Assembly (NCBI RefSeq): GCF_900107705.1
Contig: NZ_FNRE01000008.1
Span: 62,001 to 126,000, forward strand
DNA length: 64,000 nucleotides
From: Prevotella sp. tc2-28
GTDB lineage: Bacteria > Bacteroidota > Bacteroidia > Bacteroidales > Bacteroidaceae
Direction: 5' to 3'
Positions 15,657-25,436 of the stretch are shown in pieces. The notes beneath the pieces were generated by a model. That model worked only from the letters and a program-made list of their open reading frames with translations. It did no database searches and was not told the origin of the DNA. Each line of letters starts with the position of its first letter. Positions within the stretch are counted from its first letter, which is position 1. The position numbers were made by a program, and so were the translations under genes.

Positions 15657-18596
15657 TTACTTGCTGTATTTCTTACCATTGAGAATATAAACGCCCTTGT
15701 TGGGTTTGCCATTGAGCTGACGACCCTGCAGGTCGTAGTAGCGGTTGCTGCCGTCGGTATCGATGGTGCGGATGGTTGCGATGCCTGTCGTACCACCGCC
15801 CTGTACCATATCACCTGCATAAAGGTCAGCAGGGAACTTCACCAGACCGTCGTGTTCGAAGGCATCAACACCAAGCGCACGCTTTGGAGCATTTGCACTA
15901 TTGATGCTCTGACGTACCATCGGGGTAAAGTCGGTCTTTTCTGTTGCCTCGTTCATCTTCATGAAGGCATGGAACGAATTAAGGTACATGCCTGTTGGCA
16001 GTGGCTTCCAGTGACCATCAGTATCCATGACGAAAGCATTGGTCAGTCTCTCGTCATCGCTTGAGGCATTGCTGAAGAGACCTTGCCATGTTCCTACAAC
16101 GGAAGGTTCTGACTCGTTGCCATAAGCGTAAACATCGCTGCTCTTAGACTGGTTGGTGACAGTTGTCTGAATAGCGTTCAGACTGATATTGCCGTAGTTG
16201 ACAACTACCAGGCAAGGCTGACCTGCAGCAACATTGCCATCGGTCTTGCTGAAGATGAACTCGTTGTAGAAATTATCCACGAAGCTGAGCTTGTAAACGC
16301 CTACCTGCTCCTTGGGATAGTAAGCAGAGAAGTTGAAGTCGTAAGGCAGGCTGAGGGTGTATGCTCTGCTCTTCCATGTGCCATCCACGTTCTGTTCTGC
16401 CGACAGCTCACGGTCGAAGTCGATATTGACCACCTTACCATTATATTCATCCAAGATTTCATGATTATCTGCATTTTCAGATATCTTCACTGGCTCATCG
16501 GGGTACTTCAGGCCGAGGAAGTTGTCGAGCGAACCGGTTCCCTGGAACTTCAAACGATAGACTCCTGTATAGGGAGCCTTGAAATAAACGGTTCCGGACT
16601 GTGCGTAATAATTGTAAAGAGTCCATTCCTTATCAACGTCACGACGATAGTACACAAAGAGCACAGCGGGGTCGCTACTGCCATCGAATGCACCTGCCAT
16701 ATTGCTCATCATGTCGATATCAACATCGAACTTGAGGACATCGCCCTGAACGGCTTGCAGACGCGGGGTAATGAGTTCGTATTCTTTTGATTCGGTAGTG
16801 GCCATCCATGTCTTGGGCTCACCACCGCCACCAAACATTTCCATCATGCCGCCGCTGGGCTTGGTAACCTTCCATCCGGTAGATTCCCATCCCTCGGGCA
16901 ACTCGCGGGGAACAGACTCGTCCTCCACGACATATGGGGTTTCGAAGTCTTCCGACCATGCCTGGTCACTAATCTTATAGGCTCTGACAGCCACGGACTT
17001 CGCCTGCAGCACTTCGCTGGCTGGAGCAAATATCAGCAGGGAATTATTCTCGCCATAGGCAGCGGATTCGTAAACGAACTCGACATCCACGAAGACGCTG
17101 TCGGAAGCCGGTACGTCGATGGTGCCAGTCTTGACGCTGAACACCTTCTCGTCGGTAGAGCTGACGTTAACGACAACAGGACCGGTTCCTGAGTTATAGA
17201 TCTTGAAGGTCTCCTTGACGTTCTCCTTGCATTGTCCGTAGAACACGTAGTTCGTCGACTTGCCATGATGATAGACGTGCACGTCAGGGGCATTCTCCTT
17301 GATCTTGAAGCCTGCAACAGAGTCGATAACAACACTGTCAGCTGAAACGAAACGGAAGCGATAGTCGCCAGGTTCAATGCCGGAAATCCACTGCACGCTA
17401 TACACGGAGTCGATGTCGCTGATGATCTTTACCTGTTCCCACTTGTCACTGCCATAGACTGACTTCTCCATGGTGATGGTAGGACCATTGCCGCCACCGC
17501 CCATCATGCCACCCATGCCACCCATGCCACCGCCGGCATCGCCGTCCTTCACGGAGAACAGCAGGGCTTGTGTGTTGCTTTCCACCGTCACAGGGGGTGT
17601 GGTCAGGTAGAATGCCGAGCCTCCAAACATACCAGTGCCACTGGGCTCAGCGACTGTTGCCACGCCATGGCCGACCTTCCATCCTTCTACTATCCAAGAC
17701 TTGGGGGCCTCGTCAGCGTTGAAGTCCTCCACCCATACGTTGGGCTCGGTAATGATGGCATAGGTCATGAACTCATAGTTCTCCACACGGCTGTCAGTAG
17801 GCTTCAGGGTAGCGAGGGCCTCGTTCTTGCCTGGCTGGCCTGCAGCGAAGGTGAACTTTATGTTGACATCCAGCGAGTCGCCTGCCGCAATCTCCATCGT
17901 TGACTTGCTGAAAGAGAACTTATTGGCATCCGACATGCTGTTGTTAACCTTCAGCTTACCCGTAGCGGTGTTCACCACCAGCACTTGCCTAACGGCATCT
18001 GACTTGCAAAGGCTGAAGTCTATCATCTTCACCGCACCCTTGTTACCACCAACGGTATCTATGACGAGAACGTCGGGGGCATCCATATCAATCGTGAAGC
18101 CTGCGACGCTGTCAATCATAACCGTACTGGCGGAACGGAAACGGAAGCGGTATTCACCGGCCTCTGTGCCCGAGATGGTGAAGGTCTGGTAGTCAGAGGT
18201 CACCTCGGTGGTAAAGTCGGCCACCTGTATCCACTTGTGCTGACCATAGATGGTACGCTCTACGACAAAGGTAGAGTCCTTGCTTCCCATGAAGGAATCC
18301 ATTCCTCCTCCACCTTTCTTGGCAGAGAACACCAGGTTCTCGCCGCTGGCGACTTTCAACGGAGGAGTCATCAGATAGGCAAAGCCTTCATCGCTTCCAC
18401 CCATCATCTGTTTCATGTCAAAGCCTCCAGAGGATGAGCCTTTCTGAGCGGCATTGTCCTTTACTGTCCAACCATCGGCATACCATCCGTATGGTATCTT
18501 ACCGTCATTGAACCTTTCGTCCATCTGAGCCTTTATGCTGTTTGCTCCCATGACAAGGAGCATACCGCTCAAAACCAATAATCTATTCATCTTCAT
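15657..18596 (-). CDS. Large secreted protein with three jelly-roll/Ig-like units and Gly/Met-rich loops
   Basis: 979 residues with an N-terminal signal peptide. Three repeats (about 25-290, 291-550, 551-755) each begin with a jelly-roll-like part (F..GKIPYGWYADGWTV and similar; choice-of-anchor type), and the first two continue into an ASH/Ig-like part. Each repeat has a Gly/Met-rich loop (for example GGMGGMGGMMGGGG). The end (YDLQGRQLNGKPNKGVYIL) matches the C-terminal tail of two other proteins here. Its start overlaps the RND pump gene by 14 bases, an unexpected place for a surface protein. Role unknown; substrate or metal binding is only a guess. Confidence 0.8.
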   Translation of the reverse strand: MKMNRLLVLSGMLLVMGANSIKAQMDERFNDGKIPYGWYADGWTVKDNAAQKGSSSGGFDMKQMMGGSDEGFAYLMTPPLKVASGENLVFSAKKGGGGMDSFMGSKDSTFVVERTIYGQHKWIQVADFTTEVTSDYQTFTISGTEAGEYRFRFRSASTVMIDSVAGFTIDMDAPDVLVIDTVGGNKGAVKMIDFSLCKSDAVRQVLVVNTATGKLKVNNSMSDANKFSFSKSTMEIAAGDSLDVNIKFTFAAGQPGKNEALATLKPTDSRVENYEFMTYAIITEPNVWVEDFNADEAPKSWIVEGWKVGHGVATVAEPSGTGMFGGSAFYLTTPPVTVESNTQALLFSVKDGDAGGGMGGMGGMMGGGGNGPTITMEKSVYGSDKWEQVKIISDIDSVYSVQWISGIEPGDYRFRFVSADSVVIDSVAGFKIKENAPDVHVYHHGKSTNYVFYGQCKENVKETFKIYNSGTGPVVVNVSSTDEKVFSVKTGTIDVPASDSVFVDVEFVYESAAYGENNSLLIFAPASEVLQAKSVAVRAYKISDQAWSEDFETPYVVEDESVPRELPEGWESTGWKVTKPSGGMMEMFGGGGEPKTWMATTESKEYELITPRLQAVQGDVLKFDVDIDMMSNMAGAFDGSSDPAVLFVYYRRDVDKEWTLYNYYAQSGTVYFKAPYTGVYRLKFQGTGSLDNFLGLKYPDEPVKISENADNHEILDEYNGKVVNIDFDRELSAEQNVDGTWKSRAYTLSLPYDFNFSAYYPKEQVGVYKLSFVDNFYNEFIFSKTDGNVAAGQPCLVVVNYGNISLNAIQTTVTNQSKSSDVYAYGNESEPSVVGTWQGLFSNASSDDERLTNAFVMDTDGHWKPLPTGMYLNSFHAFMKMNEATEKTDFTPMVRQSINSANAPKRALGVDAFEHDGLVKFPADLYAGDMVQGGGTTGIATIRTIDTDGSNRYYDLQGRQLNGKPNKGVYILNGKKYSK

Positions 18597-21500
18597 TTTC
18601 TTCTGTATTAGTTAGTTTTTGAGGATTCCCCTGGAATTTCTCATGCAGGTTCTGGAACACGATAAAGAATGCCGGTACGACGAAGAGCAGGGCAACGGTG
18701 CCAATGCTCATACCACCAATGACACCCAGGGCAAGGGCGCGGTTACCATTGGCACCGGCACCACCCTCGATAACAAGGGGTATCATACCAATAATCATCG
18801 TGGCCACCGTCATCAGGATAGGACGCAGACGCTCCTTACAAGCCTCGAAGGCTGCCTCGGAAATGCTCAGTCCTTGCTTGCGACGGTCTGTGGCAAACTC
18901 GGTAATCAGGATGGCGGTCTTCGACAACAGACCAATCAGCATGATGACACCCGTCTGCAGGTAGATGTTGTTGTCCATGCCTGGCAATCCTTGTGTATAG
19001 CCCAGATAGGCAAATACAAAGGCACCCATCAGACCGAACGGTACGCTGAACAACACGGCCCACGGAGTGAACCACGAGTTATACAGAGAAGCCAGGATGA
19101 GGTAGATCAGGATGGCACAAATGACGTAGATGAGCGCCGTGGCGTTAGAGCCGGAAGTCTCCTCCACCTCGCGCGACATACCGCTATACTCGTAGGTGGC
19201 AGTTTTTGGCATCTCCTTCTCGAACACCTCGGCTATGGCCTGATGAGCGTCGCCCTCGGTGTATCCACTGCCGGGTTTCACGATACAGGTGATGCTCTGG
19301 AACAGGTTGAAGTGCTCGATATTGGACGGGCCGACAATCTGCTTCAAGGTGACGAACTGGGAGATGGGAGTCATCTTGCCACCTTTCACCTGCATGAAGA
19401 TGTTTTGCAGCGACTGCGGATCGAGACGATACTCGGGTGACGAAGCAGCCATGATGCGGTAGACCTTACCAAACTGGTTGAAGTTACCGATATACGCACC
19501 ACCGCAATAAGAACCTAGCGTGTTGAGTACGGCTTCAGGTGTCACACCGGCGCGGTCGCACTGGGCGGCATCGACATTGACCTGATACTTCGGGAAGCGC
19601 TCAGAGTACGTCGACATGGCAGTAGCTATCTCCGGGCGTTCTGCCAGTTTGGCCAAGAAGTGCTCAGTATGCTTGGCAAACTCCGACAGGTTACCATCTG
19701 TGGGATCTTCTACCATGAGCATAATGTCGTTACTGGTACCATAGCCTGGAATCTGAGGCATCTCGAACGGAATCACCCGCAAGTTCTTGATATCTTGGCA
19801 GTCAAAGTAGAAACGGTACATGACGAGCGTCAGCAGATGGTTCATGCCAGGACGCTCATCCCAGTTCTTCAGACGTACCACCATCGTACCATAGTTGGAA
19901 CCGGCGCCCGAAATCATACCATAACCACAGACTAAGGCGAAACTCTCCAGTTCGGGAATCTTCTTCACCTTAGCCTCAACGGCTTTCGCCATCTCACGGG
20001 TCTGCTTCAGTGTAGAGCCTTCTGGAGCTTGTATCTCAACCAAGAACACGCCCTGGTCCTCCTGAGGAACGAGACCTGAAGGCAGGCTCTTCATGAAGAA
20101 CACCAGCAGCACGGCAGCCAGCGCCAGGAAGCTCCATGCCAGGATGGGGCGCTTGATGAACTTTTGGACAGCCTTACTGTATTTATTATAGATAGCGCTA
20201 TAGCTGACTTCATACGCTTTCTTGGTATAATAGGTCAGGCTCTTGCCTTCCTTCTTGCCTTCTGTCACGCGCATCATGATGGCACAGAGGGCTGGACACA
20301 GCGTCAGGGCCGATATGCACGACAGACCTACGGACGAGGCAATGGTGATACCAAACTGAGTGAAGAACGTACCCGAGGTACCTGGCATGAAGGTCACGGG
20401 GATGAACACCGCCATGAATACCAAAGTACATGATACAACAGCAACCGACACCTCGTTCATGGCCTGACGAGTAGCCTCACGGGCATCGCTGATACCATTC
20501 TCCATCTTTGCCATAACGGCCTCCACCACCACGATGGCATCGTCCACCACCGTACCGATGGCCAGCACCAGAGCGAACAGCGTCAGAATGTTGAGCGAGA
20601 AACCGCATATTGACACGACGGCAAAGGTGCCCAACAGCGACACGACAATCGAAATAGAAGGAATGATGGTGGCTTTCAGGTTCTGTAGGAAGAAGAACAC
20701 CACGAGTACCACCAGAATGATGGCGATGACAAGCGTCTCCACCACATTGTGGATAGCAGCGAACAAAAAGTCATCGCTGGTCATCAAAGTCACGAACTCC
20801 AGTCCGGCAGGCATCGTTGCCTTCATCTCCTCAAAAACCTTATTGATGCTTGCATTCACCTGAGTGGCATTAGCACCTGGAGCCGCGAACACCATGCAGA
20901 TAGCACCCGGCTTGTCCTGGATGTTCGATGTGAAGTTGTAGCTCATAGCACCAATCTTCACCTCTGCTACATCACTCAGGTGCAGCATACCGCCGCCACT
21001 GGTACGCAGTACGATGTTGTTGAACTCCTCGATGGTCTTCAGCGTACCCTTGTACTGCATAGAGTACTGGTAGGAGTTCTCCGACTGTTCACCCAAGGAA
21101 CCCACACCAGCCACGAAGCTCTGTCCACCGATGGCGGCGAAGACGTCATTAGGCGTCAGTCCGTACTGTGCCATCACGTCGGGCTTCAGCCAGATGCGCA
21201 GGGCGTACGTGTTACCTAAGCTCAGTACATTACCTACACCCGTGACACGCATCAGTTTCGGCTTGATGTTGATATCGATATAGTTCGACACGAAGTCTTC
21301 GTCGTACTTGCCGTCGGCACTCTTCACAGCGAAGATGCGCAGGATGTTGTTCTGTCGCTTTTCCACCTTCACACCGACCTTGTTCACGTCAGCAGGCAAC
21401 AGGGCCTGTGCACGGGTGACACGGTTCTGCACATTTACCGTTGCCATGTCGGGGTCGGTACCCTGCTTGAAATAGACGTTGATTTCCACATCACCATTCG

Positions 21501-21753
21501 ACGAGGCTTTTGAGGTCATATAGGTCATATCATTCACGCCATTGATGGCCTCCTCCAGCGGCTGGATGACCGATTTCATCACTGTGTTCTCGTCAGCACC
21601 AGTGTAGCTGGTGCTGACATTGACCGTAGGCGGTGCAATGTCGGGATATTGCTCTACTGGCAGCGTGCTCATGGAGATGTAGCCCACCAGCGCTATCACT
21701 ATCGAGATGGCACACGCCATCACGTACTTATTAATAAATATATTGTTCTTCAT
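18583..21753 (-). CDS. RND multidrug efflux pump, HAE1 (AcrB/MexB) family
   Basis: 1056 residues, full length. The N-terminus (AISIVIALVGYISMSTLPVE) and motif GTVVDDAIVVVEAV, with the paired Asp of the proton relay, identify an inner-membrane hydrophobe/amphiphile pump powered by the proton gradient. Two large periplasmic domains and about 12 membrane segments are present. It follows the adaptor gene by 14 bases and would assemble with it and the TolC-type channel. Confidence 0.95.
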   Translation of the reverse strand: MKNNIFINKYVMACAISIVIALVGYISMSTLPVEQYPDIAPPTVNVSTSYTGADENTVMKSVIQPLEEAINGVNDMTYMTSKASSNGDVEINVYFKQGTDPDMATVNVQNRVTRAQALLPADVNKVGVKVEKRQNNILRIFAVKSADGKYDEDFVSNYIDINIKPKLMRVTGVGNVLSLGNTYALRIWLKPDVMAQYGLTPNDVFAAIGGQSFVAGVGSLGEQSENSYQYSMQYKGTLKTIEEFNNIVLRTSGGGMLHLSDVAEVKIGAMSYNFTSNIQDKPGAICMVFAAPGANATQVNASINKVFEEMKATMPAGLEFVTLMTSDDFLFAAIHNVVETLVIAIILVVLVVFFFLQNLKATIIPSISIVVSLLGTFAVVSICGFSLNILTLFALVLAIGTVVDDAIVVVEAVMAKMENGISDAREATRQAMNEVSVAVVSCTLVFMAVFIPVTFMPGTSGTFFTQFGITIASSVGLSCISALTLCPALCAIMMRVTEGKKEGKSLTYYTKKAYEVSYSAIYNKYSKAVQKFIKRPILAWSFLALAAVLLVFFMKSLPSGLVPQEDQGVFLVEIQAPEGSTLKQTREMAKAVEAKVKKIPELESFALVCGYGMISGAGSNYGTMVVRLKNWDERPGMNHLLTLVMYRFYFDCQDIKNLRVIPFEMPQIPGYGTSNDIMLMVEDPTDGNLSEFAKHTEHFLAKLAERPEIATAMSTYSERFPKYQVNVDAAQCDRAGVTPEAVLNTLGSYCGGAYIGNFNQFGKVYRIMAASSPEYRLDPQSLQNIFMQVKGGKMTPISQFVTLKQIVGPSNIEHFNLFQSITCIVKPGSGYTEGDAHQAIAEVFEKEMPKTATYEYSGMSREVEETSGSNATALIYVICAILIYLILASLYNSWFTPWAVLFSVPFGLMGAFVFAYLGYTQGLPGMDNNIYLQTGVIMLIGLLSKTAILITEFATDRRKQGLSISEAAFEACKERLRPILMTVATMIIGMIPLVIEGGAGANGNRALALGVIGGMSIGTVALLFVVPAFFIVFQNLHEKFQGNPQKLTNTEENEDE

Positions 21754-21767
21754 AATGCGGAAGCGTA

Positions 21768-22901
21768 TTATTCACCTTTCACTTCTTCTTCAGAAAACAG
21801 CACCTTCTGGCCCTCTGTTACATTATTGGCACCAGTAGTCACAATCTGGTCGCCCTCTTTCAGACCGCTTGTCACGATAAAGTCCTTGCCGTTGCCAGTG
21901 TCTTCTGTAGTCACTTCGATAGCCGTTGCCGTGCTGTCGGCCTTAACCTTATAGACCTGCGCCTTGTCCTGCAGACGTACCACGGCATACTGCGGAACTA
22001 CGATAACCGACTTCTCTGCGAAAGGCATGACGATAGTGCCTTGAATACCAGAGTACAGATGACCGTCGGGGTTGGGGAACGACACCTTGCTGGTCAGCGA
22101 GCCCGTCTCTGAATTCACGACACCTGTCAAGCTGATCACGCGGCCTTTGTGCGGATATTCCGTACCGTTCTTCATCACAAACGTGGCGGGGGGAAGATTA
22201 GCGATATACTTCTCTACCTCGCCGGCTTTCATGCCTTCCTTCACCATGGCTTCGACAATAGCCTCAGTTACTGAGAACTCTGCGTACATCGTCGTATTGC
22301 CACTCAGCATGGTCAGCTGTGTCATAGGCGATACCTGGTCACCGACACGCACGGGAATTTCACCGATAATACCGGGTACGGTTGCCGTGATGGTGCAGAA
22401 ACCGAGGTTCACCTTCGCACGGTTCACCGCTGATCTGGCCTGGGCCACTGAAGCCTGGGCTTGCTTGTAGGAGTTCTCAGAGTTGTTGAGCATATAGCTG
22501 CTTACGATTTTCTTCTCAAACAGGTTCTTGTTTGACTCGTACTCCAGCTTGGCAGAGTTCTCCTGAGCCAGGGCTGCCTGCAGGTTGGCCTGTGCAGCCT
22601 CCAGTTCCAGTTGAGCGTTGCGTGAGTCAATGATAAAGAGCGCCTGACCCTTCTTGACCTGCTGACCTTCTGTCACGCAAATCTTCATCAGCTGACCGCT
22701 GACCTGCGGTGTAACTGTCACATCGTTCTGACCTTTCATCTTGGCACTGAACTTGTATGGTAATTCAATGTCCGATTTCTTCACTGTCATCGTTTCAAAC
22801 GATGATTTCGTCTCCTTGGGCACGTCTATGCCGCAAGCGGTGAAACTTACCGCTACCGTAGCGACGGCTACTGTCAACTGCAAAATACTTTTCTTTTTCA
22901 T
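21768..22901 (-). CDS. RND membrane fusion (periplasmic adaptor) lipoprotein
   Basis: 377 residues. It has lipobox SFTACG, then the lipoyl/hairpin arrangement of AcrA-like adaptors (VTPQVSGQLMKICVTEGQQV, coiled coil about 95-160, then beta-barrel). It bridges the pump and the outer-membrane channel. The gap to the CPA2 gene upstream is only 31 bases and holds no promoter-like boxes, so the operon may be read through from the antiporter gene. Confidence 0.93.
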   Translation of the reverse strand: MKKKSILQLTVAVATVAVSFTACGIDVPKETKSSFETMTVKKSDIELPYKFSAKMKGQNDVTVTPQVSGQLMKICVTEGQQVKKGQALFIIDSRNAQLELEAAQANLQAALAQENSAKLEYESNKNLFEKKIVSSYMLNNSENSYKQAQASVAQARSAVNRAKVNLGFCTITATVPGIIGEIPVRVGDQVSPMTQLTMLSGNTTMYAEFSVTEAIVEAMVKEGMKAGEVEKYIANLPPATFVMKNGTEYPHKGRVISLTGVVNSETGSLTSKVSFPNPDGHLYSGIQGTIVMPFAEKSVIVVPQYAVVRLQDKAQVYKVKADSTATAIEVTTEDTGNGKDFIVTSGLKEGDQIVTTGANNVTEGQKVLFSEEEVKGE

Positions 22902-22932
22902 GTTGTTATTTGTTATTTCATTAAGTAATAGT

Positions 22933-24651
22933 CTATTCTCGTTCGTTCAAATTATCAGTAAAAATCTTGGTCATATTATTGCTTCGTTTCTCTGATATGG
23001 GGGAAAGGAAGATATAAAAAGAAATGACGATAACAGCAAAAATGCCCATCATGCCACTCCTAGGCAGCGAATTACCAACAATAAAAGCAATGAAGGCTGC
23101 AGCAATGGCTAAACGGAGAATGCCAAAGGCCCAGAGTTTTACGCGCTCGACGCTACCTCCTTCATACCACAGTTTATTGACGTTGGCACTATTGCCACCC
23201 CTACGCATCAGCGACCATAAGAAAGGTGAGCAAATAGAGAGTGTGACAAAGGCAATGACAATACCTGACCATGGATCAGGAAGCAGTTTCAAAATCAGGG
23301 GTGCACCATAATAATACATAAGGGCAATAACCGCTACGCAAAGCACGCTATTTATCAGCAAGATGAACACATAGCGCTTGAACTCTTCACGCCATAGTTG
23401 ACGCATCTCATTGGTCTCTGGCTCTTCTGTTTCTTCGGTCGTATCACGTTCCAGCTTCTCCAACCACCGCTCCGGTAAGATACGTACCACCATATGGTAG
23501 GCTGGTTCTGCCAAACGAATCATATAAGGTGTCGTAAAAGTCGTGAAGACTGATACGGCGACGACAATGGGATAGAGAAAATCGCTGGTGACATGCAACG
23601 ACGTTCCCAATGTGGCAAGGATAAAGGCAAACTCACCAATCTGTGTTAGGGAGAACGAGCATTTCATGGAGGTCTTCAGCGACTGACCTGACAACAGGAA
23701 ACCGCCTGTGCTAAGAATGGTTTGTCCCAACATGATGGCGACAACAATGCAAATGATAGGTACGATATACTCGATGATGAGTGACACATTGACCATCATG
23801 CCAACGGATACGAAGAAAATAGCACCAAAAAGGTTCTTGACTGGCGAGACCAGGTGTTCTATATGTTCTCCCTCCGTTGTCTCTGAAAGGATGCTGCCCA
23901 TGACGAAAGCGCCAAATGCTGCAGAGAAACCTACAGCAGAGGCAAATACCACCATACCGAAACAGAAAGCGAGTGCTATGATGAGCAGCGTCTCTTCGTT
24001 CAGCAGCGGCTTCACCTTACGTAAGAACAGCGGAATGGCATAGAGCCCCACCACAAACCAAAGAATCAGGAAGAATCCCAGTTGAAGGATAGAGGCTAGC
24101 ATCTGTGTGCCTTCAAACTCCTTGCTGACAGCCAGGGTCGAAAGCATCACCATCAAGACAATAGCCAAAATATCTTCGATAATCAACACACTGAGCACTA
24201 GACCGGCGAAGCGCTCGTTTCTCAATCCCATATCGTCAAAGGCCTTGAAAATAATCGTAGTCGACGACATGGCGAGCATGCCACCCAGATAGATACAGTC
24301 CATCTCGCTCCACCCGAACAAATGACCAGTAAGGGCTCCAACATACATCATCCCAAGGATAATGGCAATAGCAGCTATAATCGGTGCTGCACCCATTTTC
24401 AGGATTTTCTTGAACGAGAACTCCAAGCCGAGGGCAAACAACAAGAAAATGACACCTATCTCACTCCAGAGGTGGACGCCATGCATGTCGGTCACGCTGG
24501 GCATGTAAGGCATGTTCGGCGAGGCGAGGAATCCCGCTACGATATAACCTAACACAATGGGCTGCTTGAAGCTCTTGAAAAGGAGCGTCATGACACCAGC
24601 ACAGATGAGAATGAGTGCAAGGTCTGCAATAAGTGGTTCTAGTTGTGACAT
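22933..24651 (-). CDS. CPA2-family cation:proton antiporter (KefB-like)
   Basis: 572 residues with 11-13 N-terminal membrane segments containing GYIVAGFLASPNMPYMPS, FALGLEFSF and GFSAAFGAFVMGS, typical of CPA2 exchangers (Na+ or K+ against H+). A soluble stretch (about 400-430, acidic) and further membrane segments follow instead of a Rossmann TrkA-N domain. TATCTTTG on the minus strand (24680-24687) is a likely -7 promoter box upstream of it. Confidence 0.88.
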   Translation of the reverse strand: MSQLEPLIADLALILICAGVMTLLFKSFKQPIVLGYIVAGFLASPNMPYMPSVTDMHGVHLWSEIGVIFLLFALGLEFSFKKILKMGAAPIIAAIAIILGMMYVGALTGHLFGWSEMDCIYLGGMLAMSSTTIIFKAFDDMGLRNERFAGLVLSVLIIEDILAIVLMVMLSTLAVSKEFEGTQMLASILQLGFFLILWFVVGLYAIPLFLRKVKPLLNEETLLIIALAFCFGMVVFASAVGFSAAFGAFVMGSILSETTEGEHIEHLVSPVKNLFGAIFFVSVGMMVNVSLIIEYIVPIICIVVAIMLGQTILSTGGFLLSGQSLKTSMKCSFSLTQIGEFAFILATLGTSLHVTSDFLYPIVVAVSVFTTFTTPYMIRLAEPAYHMVVRILPERWLEKLERDTTEETEEPETNEMRQLWREEFKRYVFILLINSVLCVAVIALMYYYGAPLILKLLPDPWSGIVIAFVTLSICSPFLWSLMRRGGNSANVNKLWYEGGSVERVKLWAFGILRLAIAAAFIAFIVGNSLPRSGMMGIFAVIVISFYIFLSPISEKRSNNMTKIFTDNLNERE

Positions 24652-24679
24652 AAAGTTAGTAGTAAATTATGATAATATG

Positions 24680-24687
24680 CAAAGATA
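24680..24687 (-). promoter_or_regulatory. Bacteroidetes -7 box upstream of the antiporter/efflux genes
   Basis: The minus strand reads TATCTTTG, matching TAnnTTTG. No TTTG lies at the expected distance upstream, so only the -7 part is supported. Confidence 0.4.
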
Positions 24688-24766
24688 AGCAAAATCAACA
24701 AAATAACATTTTCACTGACACCTGCCAAATGCTGTTTTGTGGATTTTTAAATGCTTTTAACAGCTT

Positions 24767-25315
24767 TTATGTTTCCGATATAAAACAGGCCACAAGTCCA
24801 TAAGTGATGGTAGGGCGTATCCAGATTTCCGTAAGCAGATAGTCTGTGTATTCGTCAATAGGCTCCAGATAATAGATGTCATAGTGGTACAACAAAGCAA
24901 TTACCATATCAATGACAAAAATCATCCAAAGATTACGCTTGGTATAACTTTTCCAATCCTTACGTGAATAAAAATAGGTAAGTGTCATGAGAAGCCACAC
25001 TGAAAGGGTGAGGCATGTCAGGCGGAGTGGGTAACTGATTAGTTCGGGGGCAAAAAGGATGTCGCGTAGCAGAATAGTCACTCCCAGACATAGAGAGCAC
25101 CAGTAGTTGAACTGGTCTGGCTTGAGACGATTGAAAAAGTACAACCCTGTCATGACTAGACAAGCGATATAAAACAAGTTGAGGAGGAGTTCAAACCACG
25201 CCACTTCCAGTCCGAAATGGGCAACACCATAAAGCATAACACCTACCGAGAGCATAGCTGCCACACTGGTAACACTCACATCCATCAGTTTCAATCTGTT
25301 TTTGAATCTTATCAT
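24767..25315 (-). CDS. Small integral membrane protein, unknown
   Basis: 182 residues with five or six predicted membrane helices (for example VTSVAAMLSVGVMLYGVAHF and SLCLGVTILLRDILFA). I do not recognise the family. It stands alone between rny and the antiporter gene. No signal peptide, no catalytic motif. Confidence 0.7.
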   Translation of the reverse strand: MIRFKNRLKLMDVSVTSVAAMLSVGVMLYGVAHFGLEVAWFELLLNLFYIACLVMTGLYFFNRLKPDQFNYWCSLCLGVTILLRDILFAPELISYPLRLTCLTLSVWLLMTLTYFYSRKDWKSYTKRNLWMIFVIDMVIALLYHYDIYYLEPIDEYTDYLLTEIWIRPTITYGLVACFISET

Positions 25316-25385
25316 AATAGATTTTTTGTTATTGAATATTACGTTAGTCTATTTTAGTTATTGAAGAACACTTTTGTTAAAGTGT

Positions 25386-25413
25386 AGAGAGACTCCATTT
25401 CTGAAGTCTCTCT
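25386..25413. terminator. Hairpin downstream of rny
   Basis: AGAGAGACT (25386-25394) pairs with AGTCTCTCT (25405-25413) across a 10-base loop. The T tract is weak on both strands, so it could be a terminator or an RNA-end-protecting hairpin for the rny transcript. Confidence 0.5.
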
Positions 25414-25436
25414 TTATGGAATCACCGCAATGCGAA

